Below are positions 32,603 to 40,184 of a DNA stretch of 47,119 bases, piece after piece. Source of the stretch: Oscillospiraceae bacterium (GTDB lineage Bacteria; Bacillota; Clostridia; Oscillospirales; Acutalibacteraceae); NCBI GenBank assembly GCA_015066385.1, contig SVOJ01000022.1, forward strand, positions 1 through 47,119, read 5' to 3'. Below the pieces are notes generated by a model. The model did no database searches and had not been told where the DNA came from. It saw nothing but the letters and a program-made list of their open reading frames with translations. Position 1 is the first letter of the stretch, and the number at the start of each line of letters is the position of its first letter. Position numbers and translations under genes: made by a program.

Positions 32603-34471
32603 ATGGATTTTTTTGCCGGAAAATATCAGGTCGCCGTCATCGGTGCAGGGCATGCGGGCATCGAAGCCGCCCTTGCCGCCGCACGATTGGGCTGTAAGAC
32701 CGTCTGTTTCACCGTCAACCTCGACTGGGTCGGCAATCTCCCCTGCAATCCGTCCATCGGCGGAACAAGCAAGGGGCATCTTGTGCGTGAAATTGATGCA
32801 CTGGGCGGTGAAATGGGAAAGGCTGCCGATGCCACACTCATTCAGAGCCGTATGCTCAACGTCGGCAAAGGTCCTGCCGTACATTCCTTGCGTGCACAGA
32901 TCGACCGACGTGCTTACAGCGGCTACATGAAACATTGCCTTGAACAGCAGGAAAATCTTGACCTTGTGCAGGCAGAAATCGTTTCGCTTGCCAAAACCGA
33001 TAACGGCTGGGAAATGCACTCCGAACTCGGTTGCGTATATACCGCCGATTGCTGTATTCTCGCAACGGGCACCTTCCTTGACGGCAAAATTTATGTCGGT
33101 GAACACATCAGAAGTTCCGGCCCTGACGGGATGTTCCCCGCTGTGGCACTGTCGGGATCACTCAAGCAGATGCAACTCCCCTTACGTCGCTTCAAAACAG
33201 GAACGCCGAGCCGTGTCAACCGCCGTTCCGTAGATGTTTCCACCCTCGAAGTGCAGTACGGCGACGAAACAGTAGTCCCCTTTTCCTTCGATTGCCCGAA
33301 ACTGCCCGAAAACAAAGAAGTCTGCTATATTACATATACAAACCTTGAAACAAAGCGTATCATCATGGAAAATCTGCACCGTTCTCCCCTGTTCGGCGGC
33401 ATGATCGAGGGAGTCGGTCCGCGTTACTGCCCCAGCATTGAAGACAAAATGGTACGCTTTGCCGAAAAAGAAAGACATCAGATCTTCATTGAACCCTGTG
33501 GTCTGAATACGGAAGAACTGTATCTGCAGGGCCTTTCGTCTTCCCTGCCCGTGGATGTACAAGACGCTTTTCTGCGTACCATTCCGGGGCTTGAAGATGT
33601 AAAAGTCATGCGTAATGCCTATGCCATTGAGTACGATTGTACGGACCCGCTTGCCCTGAAACCAACGCTTGAATTTTTGGATTTTGACGGTCTTTTCGGA
33701 GCGGGACAGTTTAACGGCTCATCCGGTTATGAAGAAGCCGCCGCACAAGGTCTTGTTGCAGGTGTAAATGCCGCACACAAAATATTGGGTAAAGATCCCT
33801 TTATTTTGGAACGTTCGGGATCGTATATCGGCACATTGATTGACGATCTTGTGACCAAGGGCTGCAATGAACCGTACCGCATGATGACCTCACGCTCGGA
33901 ATACAGACTTGTTTTGCGACAGGACAATGCTGACCTGCGACTGACCGAAAAAGGGTATGAAATCGGACTGATTTCCGAGGCAAGATACAATGCTTTAAAG
34001 CACAAAATTGAATTGATTGAACAAGAACGGCACCGTGTGGAAAACACCATCATTTCACCGAGTAATGCACTCAACGAAGTGCTTGTTTCACGTGAAACAT
34101 CTGCCATTCAATCGGGTGCAAGGCTGTCCGATCTGATCCGCAGACCACAGTTAAACTACAAGGTGCTTGCACCCTTCGACACAAAACGACCCGATCTGCC
34201 GTATGAAATCTTTGAGCAGGTGGAAATCGACCTGAAGTATGAGGGTTATATCAAACGGCAGTATGCAGACATTAAAGAACAACAACGACTGGAAGGGAAG
34301 TTACTCCTAGAAGATCTTGATTACAGTAAAATTATCAATCTGCGTACGGAAGCGGCTGAAAAGCTGCAGAAGATCCGTCCGCACAGTATCGGGCAAGCTG
34401 CCCGTATTTCAGGTGTCAGCCCCGCAGATATTTCCGTGCTGATGATCTATCTTGCAAAAAACGGCAAATAA
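32603..34471 (+). CDS. mnmG: tRNA uridine 5-carboxymethylaminomethyl modification enzyme MnmG
   Basis: A 622-residue FAD enzyme that works with MnmE to modify U34 in the wobble position of several tRNAs. The FAD-binding motif is VAVIGAGHAGIEAALAAAR (11-29), followed by the family block NLPCNPSIGGTSKGHLVREIDALGG. GLFGAGQFNGSSGYEEAAAQG is the second MnmG/GidA signature. Length is full. A parS site lies inside the coding region at 34084. First gene of the mnmG-rsmG-noc-soj-spo0J cluster. mnmE, the usual upstream neighbour, is absent here. Confidence 0.97.
   Translation: MDFFAGKYQVAVIGAGHAGIEAALAAARLGCKTVCFTVNLDWVGNLPCNPSIGGTSKGHLVREIDALGGEMGKAADATLIQSRMLNVGKGPAVHSLRAQIDRRAYSGYMKHCLEQQENLDLVQAEIVSLAKTDNGWEMHSELGCVYTADCCILATGTFLDGKIYVGEHIRSSGPDGMFPAVALSGSLKQMQLPLRRFKTGTPSRVNRRSVDVSTLEVQYGDETVVPFSFDCPKLPENKEVCYITYTNLETKRIIMENLHRSPLFGGMIEGVGPRYCPSIEDKMVRFAEKERHQIFIEPCGLNTEELYLQGLSSSLPVDVQDAFLRTIPGLEDVKVMRNAYAIEYDCTDPLALKPTLEFLDFDGLFGAGQFNGSSGYEEAAAQGLVAGVNAAHKILGKDPFILERSGSYIGTLIDDLVTKGCNEPYRMMTSRSEYRLVLRQDNADLRLTEKGYEIGLISEARYNALKHKIELIEQERHRVENTIISPSNALNEVLVSRETSAIQSGARLSDLIRRPQLNYKVLAPFDTKRPDLPYEIFEQVEIDLKYEGYIKRQYADIKEQQRLEGKLLLEDLDYSKIINLRTEAAEKLQKIRPHSIGQAARISGVSPADISVLMIYLAKNGK
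34084..34099. promoter_or_regulatory. parS centromere site 1 (inside mnmG)
   Basis: Exact 16-bp palindrome TGTTTCACGTGAAACA, the ParB-binding consensus conserved across bacteria. It is embedded in mnmG codons (VSRETSA). Confidence 0.95.
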
Positions 34472-34495
34472 ATTATAGAGAAAAGGGAAGACCCT

Positions 34496-35206
34496 ATGAC
34501 GATTTCCAAAGAACTCCTGTTTTCATCGTGTGCCGAGTTCGGCGTGCAGGTCGACGATGCCTGTGCCGACCGTCTGGACACCTACGCAAAACTTTTGATT
34601 GAATATAATGAAAAGGTCAACCTGACCGCCATCACACAGCCCGATGAAATTGTAAAAAAGCATTTTGCAGACAGCCTGTTGTTGTTGCGTTTTGTGGACA
34701 TTCAAAAGGGGACACGCTATGCCGACATCGGCACAGGCGGTGGATTTCCCGGCGCGGTGCTGCTGTGTGCCGTACCCGATGCACAGGCAGTGCTTGTGGA
34801 TTCCATCAACAAAAAACTGGATTTTATCCGCTTTTTACTGCGCGAACTCGGTCTGCAGGCAGAAGTTCTGACCGCAAGAGCCGAAGAATTGGGCAGAAAA
34901 GGGGAGTACCGTGAAACATTTGACGTGGTTACAGCCCGTGCCGTGGCACAGCTCAATCAATTGAGCGAATATTGCATGCCACTCGTAAAAGTCGGCGGTG
35001 TATTTGCTCCGATGAAAGGAAAACTGGAAGCAGAAGAACAGCAACGCGGGTTCGGAGCCATTGCGAACTTAGGCGGCAAGGTAGAACAGAACATTGAATT
35101 GTCGCTTGACGGTGCACAACGACATATCGTAGTTGCAAAAAAGATATCGCAAACGCCGACAAAATATCCGCGTAATCAGGCACAGATTTCCAAAAAGCCG
35201 TTATAA
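34496..35206 (+). CDS. rsmG: 16S rRNA (guanine527-N7)-methyltransferase RsmG
   Basis: A 236-residue SAM-dependent methyltransferase acting on G527 of 16S rRNA. The N-terminal block YNEKVNLTAI and SAM motif ADIGTGGGFPGAVLL, then VDSINKKLDFI and VTARAVAQLN, are all family-typical. It starts 24 bp after mnmG with AAAAGGGAAG upstream, in the classical gidA-gidB order. Confidence 0.97.
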   Translation: MTISKELLFSSCAEFGVQVDDACADRLDTYAKLLIEYNEKVNLTAITQPDEIVKKHFADSLLLLRFVDIQKGTRYADIGTGGGFPGAVLLCAVPDAQAVLVDSINKKLDFIRFLLRELGLQAEVLTARAEELGRKGEYRETFDVVTARAVAQLNQLSEYCMPLVKVGGVFAPMKGKLEAEEQQRGFGAIANLGGKVEQNIELSLDGAQRHIVVAKKISQTPTKYPRNQAQISKKPL

Positions 35207-35255
35207 ATTGATGAAACCATCAAAATAATACAGCATGCTTCGCTGAAATATTCAT

Positions 35256-35321
35256 AAAGAATGTGGTATATTTCCTTTGCAAGGAAAGGACAAGCCCTTG
35301 CAAGATACCGCATTCTTTTTT
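35256..35321 (+). terminator. Structured terminator between rsmG and noc
   Basis: Outer arms 35256-35269 and 35305-35318 pair over 14 bp (one G-U) and are followed by a T run to 35321. Inside are two smaller hairpins (TTCCTT with AAGGAA, and a CAAG/CTTG pair), giving a three-way-junction shape rather than a simple loop. The noc ribosome site TTGGAGA begins 3 nt later, so it could end the mnmG-rsmG transcript or control noc. Confidence 0.7.
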
Positions 35322-35336
35322 ATTTGGAGAAAAAAT

Positions 35337-36170
35337 ATGCCGCAAAACAACCTTGCACGCGGCGGACGTGTGTTTCCGATCGGAGTGGAGAAAATCATTC
35401 CGAATCCGCACCAACCGCGAAAACTGTTTCGTGAAGATGAGTTGCAAGGACTTGCACAATCCATTGCAGCAAACGGCGTTTTGCAACCCTTGTGTGTAAG
35501 ACCGTCAGGGGAGTGCTTCGAATTGATTTCGGGAGAACGCAGACTGCGTGCTTCCATCATGGCAGGCTTAAAAACCGTTCCGTGTATCATCTGTGATGCA
35601 AGTGACAAAGACAGTGCTGTTTATGCACTGTTGGAGAACATTCAACGGTCCGACTTGCATTTTTTCGAAGAAGCAGAAGCCTTGCAGTGTCTGATTACAC
35701 AACACTCCATCTCACAGACAGATGCGGCGGCCTTGCTGGGAAGATCCCAAGCGGCGGTTTCAAACAAACTGCGGCTTTTACGGATACCCGCCAATATAAG
35801 AGAACAGATCCGACGCGGCGGTCTATCGGAGCGTCATGCACGGAGTCTGTTGCGATTTCAGACAGAAGATGCAATGAAAAAAGCACTGCGCCAGATCTTT
35901 TTGCAGAATATGTCAGCAGAACAGGCAGAAAAAAATCTGACAGCCGATGAAAAGGAATCACCGCAAGAGGAAAAACAGCGGGGAAGACGTGACAATCAGC
36001 GGCAAACAGCAGTGTTTAAAAACATCCGCATTTTTCTGAATACATTCAATCATGCGGTGGATATCATGCGCGATGCAGGTATCAACGCAGGAACAGACGA
36101 GGAGGAAACCGACGACTATTACATTTTCACCGTAAAAATCCCGAAAACAAATGACATTCGGGAGCCTTAA
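35337..36170 (+). CDS. noc: Nucleoid occlusion protein Noc (ParB family)
   Basis: A 277-residue ParB/Noc CTPase and DNA-binding protein. The CTP box GERRLRAS and ENIQRSDL are intact; the helix-turn-helix is SQTDAAALLGRSQAAVSNKL. At the positions that set DNA specificity (Caulobacter ParB numbering) it has Gln173, Lys179, a basic 184 and Arg201, the Noc type, while the downstream ParB has Arg173 and Gly201. The N-terminal amphipathic membrane helix of Bacillus Noc (FSRFFG-like) is not seen; the protein begins MPQNNLARGGRVFP. ATG 35337 follows TTGGAGA. Upstream in-frame codons lie in a terminator and are not used. Place in the gene order also fits Noc. Confidence 0.85.
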   Translation: MPQNNLARGGRVFPIGVEKIIPNPHQPRKLFREDELQGLAQSIAANGVLQPLCVRPSGECFELISGERRLRASIMAGLKTVPCIICDASDKDSAVYALLENIQRSDLHFFEEAEALQCLITQHSISQTDAAALLGRSQAAVSNKLRLLRIPANIREQIRRGGLSERHARSLLRFQTEDAMKKALRQIFLQNMSAEQAEKNLTADEKESPQEEKQRGRRDNQRQTAVFKNIRIFLNTFNHAVDIMRDAGINAGTDEEETDDYYIFTVKIPKTNDIREP

Positions 36171-36215
36171 TCTTATCTTCCACATCCATATCTTTCTCTT
36201 TCACACCCCATATCC

Positions 36216-36255
36216 AACACAGGCAGGCGGCAGAAATGCCGTCTGTCTGTGTTTT
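36216..36255 (+). terminator. Intrinsic terminator after noc
   Basis: A 17-bp stem with two G-U pairs (36216-36232 with 36237-36253), a GAAA tetraloop and following T residues, 46 bp after the noc stop. It separates noc from soj. Confidence 0.93.
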
Positions 36256-36265
36256 AACGCAAAAA

Positions 36266-36281
36266 AGTTTCACGTGAAACA
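36266..36281. promoter_or_regulatory. parS centromere site 2
   Basis: AGTTTCACGTGAAACA, differing from the parS consensus only at the first base. It lies in the noc-soj intergenic region. Confidence 0.9.
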
Positions 36282-36308
36282 TTTTCTGTATTCTGCCTTT
36301 GTACAATG

Positions 36309-36324
36309 TGTTTCACGTGAAACA
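36309..36324. promoter_or_regulatory. parS centromere site 3
   Basis: Exact parS palindrome TGTTTCACGTGAAACA, 43 bp from site 2 and just upstream of the soj promoter, so ParB binding could also affect soj-spo0J expression. Confidence 0.95.
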
Positions 36325-36338
36325 TTTTAATTTTAGAG

Positions 36339-36367
36339 TTGATTTTTACATCACATTGCTATATAAT
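36339..36367 (+). promoter_or_regulatory. soj-spo0J promoter
   Basis: TTGATT (36339-36344), a 17-bp spacer and TATAAT (36362-36367), about 50 bp before the soj start and 15 bp after parS site 3. Confidence 0.75.
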
Positions 36368-36416
36368 AAGGATTATTATAATAAATATAATACATTATAT
36401 ATAAAGGAGGTTGCGT

Positions 36417-37184
36417 ATGGCAAAAACAGTGTCCATTCTCAACCAGAAAGGCGGGGTCGGTAAAACCACAACAGCTGTAAACCTTGCCGCCGCCATCGGA
36501 ATTGAGGGTAAAAAAACACTGCTTGTTGACATTGATCCGCAGGGAAACTCTACAAGCGGCTTCGGAATCAACAAAAGAGATATCAAACAATCCTCTTATG
36601 ACGTGCTGACAGGGAAGTGCTCCGCAGAAGAAGCCATTCTTCGCACAGAATTTGAAAATATAGACATCATGCCGTCCAATATGAACTTAGCGGGTGCGGA
36701 AATCGAAATTATTGAAATTGCAAATCGCGAAAGCCTGTTAAAACGTGCTTTGGCTCTTGTCTGGGAGAAATACGACTATATTTTCCTTGATTGTCCGCCG
36801 TCCTTGGGCTTAATTACATTAAATGCCCTGACCGCATCCGACACCTTTATGGTGCCCATTCAGTGCGAATACTACGCTCTGGAAGGTCTTTCACAGCTTA
36901 TGGCAACCGTCCGTCAGATCAAAAGGCTGTACAACCCCTATATTGATTTAGAGGGCGTTCTGCTCACCATGTATGACGGCAGACTCAATCTCACCCAGCA
37001 GGTGGTGGAGGAAGTCAAGAAATTCTTCCCCAAAAAGGTCTACACCACCGTTATTCCCCGCAATGTGCGTCTTTCGGAAGCCCCTTCATTCGGACAGCCC
37101 GTTATGTATTATGACCGTTCCAGCAAGGGCAGTGTGGCATATTGCGACCTTGCAAAAGAATTTTTAGGAAAACAGAACAAATAA
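36417..37184 (+). CDS. soj: Chromosome partitioning ATPase Soj/ParA
   Basis: A 255-residue ParA-type deviant Walker ATPase that binds the nucleoid and moves ParB-parS complexes. The deviant Walker A KGGVGKTT and the block VDIDPQGNSTSGFG are clear, as are FLDCPPSLG and RNVRLSEAPSFG. ATG 36417 is used: AAAGGAGG lies 6 bp upstream, while a TTG at 36411 abuts it. It lies 18 bp before spo0J. It lacks an N-terminal DNA-binding extension, as in chromosomal Soj. Confidence 0.96.
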   Translation: MAKTVSILNQKGGVGKTTTAVNLAAAIGIEGKKTLLVDIDPQGNSTSGFGINKRDIKQSSYDVLTGKCSAEEAILRTEFENIDIMPSNMNLAGAEIEIIEIANRESLLKRALALVWEKYDYIFLDCPPSLGLITLNALTASDTFMVPIQCEYYALEGLSQLMATVRQIKRLYNPYIDLEGVLLTMYDGRLNLTQQVVEEVKKFFPKKVYTTVIPRNVRLSEAPSFGQPVMYYDRSSKGSVAYCDLAKEFLGKQNK

Positions 37185-37202
37185 AAAGGAGGACCCCGTT
37201 AT

Positions 37203-38066
37203 ATGGCAACAAAAAAAGGCGGTCTCGGCAAGGGAATCAGTCAACTTTTTGTTGAAAATGCCCCCGAAGATGCACTCACCGACGGTGCCGTGACCCTGCC
37301 CATCGGCGATATTGACCCCGACCGAAACCAACCGCGTACTAATTTTGATGATACAGCTCTGCAGGAATTGGCAGATTCCGTTGCCGCACACGGCATTCTG
37401 CAACCCATTCTGGTCCGTCCTCAGTCAGACGGCTCTTACCGCATCGTAGCAGGCGAACGCCGTTACAGAGCGGCCCGTATGGCAGGCCTGACGGAAGTGC
37501 CCGTCGTAATCAAAGTGCTTTCCGATGCAGAAGCCGCCGCCATTGCATTGATTGAAAACCTGCAGCGTGAAGACCTCAATCCCATGGAAGAAGCCATCGG
37601 CATCAAGAGATTGATGGATGAATTCGGCCTTACACAGAATGAAGCGGCTGAACGCCTGTCCAAATCACGTCCCGCCGTGGCAAATGCACTGCGTTTGCTG
37701 CAGTTGCCCGAAGATTGCATTGAACTTGTGGCAGACGGCACACTTTCCGCAGGGCATGCAAGAACCCTTTTAGGGCTTGAAAACAAAGAAATGATCTACG
37801 AAGTCGCACTCACCGTGTCCGAAAAGGGATTGAGTGTGCGTGATACCGAAAAACTGGTCAAAAAACTCAATAAACCCGCCAAGGAAACCGAAACACCGCC
37901 CATTGCACACTATCACAGTGAAGTGGCACTGTCTTTGAGCACGGTTCTGGGCAGAAAAGTCAACATTGTCACCGCAAAGGGAGCAGGGAAGACCGGCGGC
38001 AAAATTGAATTTGAATTCTTTGATGACGACGATCTGCAAAAGATAGCAAAATTATTTGATAATTAA
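37203..38066 (+). CDS. spo0J: Chromosome partitioning protein Spo0J/ParB
   Basis: A 287-residue ParB CTPase clamp that loads at parS. A basic N-terminus (TKKGGLGKGISQLF) with a Lys/Arg-rich start can stimulate Soj ATPase. CTP motifs are GERRYRAARMAG and ENLQREDLNPMEEA; the helix-turn-helix is TQNEAAERLSKSRPAVANAL, with the ParB-type Arg173 and Gly201 (LSAGHARTLL). The C-terminal dimer domain is complete. It has an AAAAGGAGGA ribosome site and lies 15 bp before serS. Confidence 0.96.
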   Translation: MATKKGGLGKGISQLFVENAPEDALTDGAVTLPIGDIDPDRNQPRTNFDDTALQELADSVAAHGILQPILVRPQSDGSYRIVAGERRYRAARMAGLTEVPVVIKVLSDAEAAAIALIENLQREDLNPMEEAIGIKRLMDEFGLTQNEAAERLSKSRPAVANALRLLQLPEDCIELVADGTLSAGHARTLLGLENKEMIYEVALTVSEKGLSVRDTEKLVKKLNKPAKETETPPIAHYHSEVALSLSTVLGRKVNIVTAKGAGKTGGKIEFEFFDDDDLQKIAKLFDN

Positions 38067-38081
38067 GAGGAGATAAAACCT

Positions 38082-39368
38082 ATGATTGATATTCGTTTTT
38101 TGAGAGAAAACCCCGAAATCGTAAAGCAGAACATCCGCAACAAGTTCCAGGATGATAAACTTCCCCTTGTGGATGAAGCGATTGAATTAGATGCCGAAAG
38201 CCGCCGCATCAAGGGTCTTGCAGACTCGCTGCGTGCAGACCGCAACCGTTTTTCCAAGCAGATCGGCGGTCTGATGGCACAGGGCAAACGTGAAGAAGCG
38301 GAAGAAATGAAGAAAAAGGTCACCGAACAGTCCGCAGCTTTGGCGGAAGCCGAAAAGCAGGAAGCGGAACTGTCCGAAAAACTCATGCAGATCATGATGG
38401 TGATTCCCAATATCATCGATCCCTCTGTCCCCATCGGCAAGGATGACAGCGAAAATGTGGAAGTGCAGAAATACGGCGAACCCCTCGTTCCCGATTTTGA
38501 CGTGCCTTACCACACCGATATCATGGAAAAATTCAACGGCATTGACATTGATGCCGCAGGCCGCGTTGCCGGCAACGGTTTCTATTATCTCATGGGCGAC
38601 ATTGCAAGACTTCATTCCGCTGTTATCAGCTATGCAAGAGATTTTATGATCGACCGCGGTTTCACCTATTGCATCCCGCCCTTTATGATCCGTTCCAACG
38701 TCGTCACGGGCGTTATGAGTTTTGCCGAAATGGATGCCATGATGTATAAAATTGAGGGCGAAGACCTCTATCTCATCGGCACCAGTGAACACTCCATGAT
38801 CGGTAAGTTCATTGACCAGATCATCCCCGAAAACACCCTGCCGCAGACACTGACAAGCTACTCTCCCTGTTTCCGCAAGGAAAAAGGTGCACACGGCATT
38901 GAAGAACGCGGTGTTTATCGTATTCATCAGTTTGAAAAGCAGGAAATGATCGTTGTCTGCAAACCCGAAGAAAGCCCGATGTGGTTCAATAAGCTGTGGC
39001 AGAACACGGTCGATCTGTTCCGTTCGCTCGATATTCCCGTACGCACACTCGAATGCTGCTCGGGCGACCTTGCCGACCTCAAGGTCAAATCCATCGACGT
39101 CGAAGCATGGAGCCCGCGTCAGAAGAAGTATTTCGAAGTCGGTTCCTGCTCCAACCTCGGTGATGCACAGGCAAGAAGACTGAAAATGCGTGTCAAAGGC
39201 AAAGACGGCAACTACCTGCCCCATACTCTGAACAACACCGTTGTGGCTCCGCCCAGAATGCTCATTGCCTTCCTTGAGAACAACCTCAACGCCGACGGCA
39301 CGGTCAACATCCCCGAAGCATTGCGTCCTTATATGGGCGGCAAAGAAAAGCTCATCCCCACAAAATAA
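38082..39368 (+). CDS. serS: Serine--tRNA ligase
   Basis: A 428-residue class II aminoacyl-tRNA synthetase that charges tRNA-Ser. An N-terminal coiled-coil arm (about 28-105) binds the long variable arm of the tRNA. The catalytic domain shows motif 2 with SPCFRKEKGAHG and motif 3 in NNTVVAPPRMLIAFLENN. It has a GAGGAG ribosome site, lies 15 bp after spo0J and is followed by a terminator; no T-box leader precedes it. Confidence 0.97.
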   Translation: MIDIRFLRENPEIVKQNIRNKFQDDKLPLVDEAIELDAESRRIKGLADSLRADRNRFSKQIGGLMAQGKREEAEEMKKKVTEQSAALAEAEKQEAELSEKLMQIMMVIPNIIDPSVPIGKDDSENVEVQKYGEPLVPDFDVPYHTDIMEKFNGIDIDAAGRVAGNGFYYLMGDIARLHSAVISYARDFMIDRGFTYCIPPFMIRSNVVTGVMSFAEMDAMMYKIEGEDLYLIGTSEHSMIGKFIDQIIPENTLPQTLTSYSPCFRKEKGAHGIEERGVYRIHQFEKQEMIVVCKPEESPMWFNKLWQNTVDLFRSLDIPVRTLECCSGDLADLKVKSIDVEAWSPRQKKYFEVGSCSNLGDAQARRLKMRVKGKDGNYLPHTLNNTVVAPPRMLIAFLENNLNADGTVNIPEALRPYMGGKEKLIPTK

Positions 39369-39376
39369 AACAATAC

Positions 39377-39408
39377 AGGACAGGAACACATTCCTGTCCT
39401 TGTTTTGA
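39377..39408 (+). terminator. Terminator after serS
   Basis: A perfect 10-bp stem (39377-39386 with 39391-39400), loop CACA, followed by TGTTTTG. It closes the soj-spo0J-serS transcript. Confidence 0.88.
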
Positions 39409-39425
39409 TGAATTGGAGTTTTGTT

Positions 39426-40091
39426 ATGAAAAAGATAATTTCTTTTTTATTATGCGTTATTTTGCTCATTTTTAGCATTATATATGTTACAGCAAACACA
39501 AAAACCCATGAACAGATTGCAGATGAAATCATTGAAGTTGCCCGTGCCGAAGTCGGCTACTACGGCGACGGCTCAAATAAATTCAACGAATGGTACTACG
39601 GCGCGCCGTCCGGTGCGGCATGGTGTGCGGTGTTTCTCGGCTGGTGTGCCGATCAGGTCGGTGTGCTGAACACGGCTGTTCCCAAACGTACAACCTGTGC
39701 AGGCATGATGGATTGGTACAAGGCAAAAGGGGAGTACCATACCGTAAACAGCGATTATGTGCCGCAAAAAGGCGATATCGTGTTTTTTGACACCGACGGC
39801 AGCGGTATTTCACACCATGTGGAATTCGTGTCCGAAAACGATTATTTCACGGACGAAAACGGCAAAACCTGCATTTACACCATCGGCGGCAACGCATCGG
39901 ATGCCAATTTTGAAGGCCGGGATAATGTCATTGAACGTTTCCGCACCATCGACCGTGAAAATGCCGTGGTGATGGGATATGCGCATCCGTCCTATGTGCA
40001 GGAAAAACAAAACACACCGAATTTCTTTGAAAAACTGCGTGCATTCTTTGAACGGATCATCGAATTTTTCCGCAATTTATTTACTAAATAA
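39426..40091 (+). CDS. Secreted CHAP-domain peptidoglycan hydrolase
   Basis: A 221-residue exported protein. Signal peptide about 1-24. A CHAP/NlpC-like amidase domain (about 30-190) has nucleophile Cys67 in AAWCAVFLGWC and His131 in SHHVEFVSE, the expected Cys-His pair, with GDIVFFD between. The last ~24 residues (about 198-221) form an amphipathic, Phe-rich helix with FFEKLRAFFERIIEFFRNLF, like the tail of the 16.5 kb hydrolase. It probably cleaves stem peptides or cross-bridges of peptidoglycan. ATG 39426 is used because TTGGAG precedes it; no separate promoter is obvious after the serS terminator. Confidence 0.85.
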   Translation: MKKIISFLLCVILLIFSIIYVTANTKTHEQIADEIIEVARAEVGYYGDGSNKFNEWYYGAPSGAAWCAVFLGWCADQVGVLNTAVPKRTTCAGMMDWYKAKGEYHTVNSDYVPQKGDIVFFDTDGSGISHHVEFVSENDYFTDENGKTCIYTIGGNASDANFEGRDNVIERFRTIDRENAVVMGYAHPSYVQEKQNTPNFFEKLRAFFERIIEFFRNLFTK

Positions 40092-40101
40092 TAATAAATT
40101 G

Positions 40102-40130
40102 TTGCAAATGCTGAAATGATATGGCATAAT
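40102..40130 (+). promoter_or_regulatory. Promoter of the cohesin-like/dockerin gene
   Basis: TTGCAA (40102-40107), a 17-bp spacer and CATAAT (40125-40130), 55 bp before the start. A small GATAT/ATATC palindrome overlaps the -10. Confidence 0.5.
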
Positions 40131-40184
40131 ATCATAGAAAAGAGGAATTTTTTTCCTTTTATCCACTCGGAAAGGATGTTGGTT

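Noticed and set aside
35277-35336. In-frame upstream extension of Noc with a hydrophobic FFFIW stretch, which might replace the missing membrane helix
   Set aside because: The codons lie in the right arm and T run of the terminator, and the only ribosome site (TTGGAGA) serves ATG 35337.
38066-38081. T-box leader for serS
   Set aside because: Only 15 bp separate spo0J and serS; no space for a T-box.
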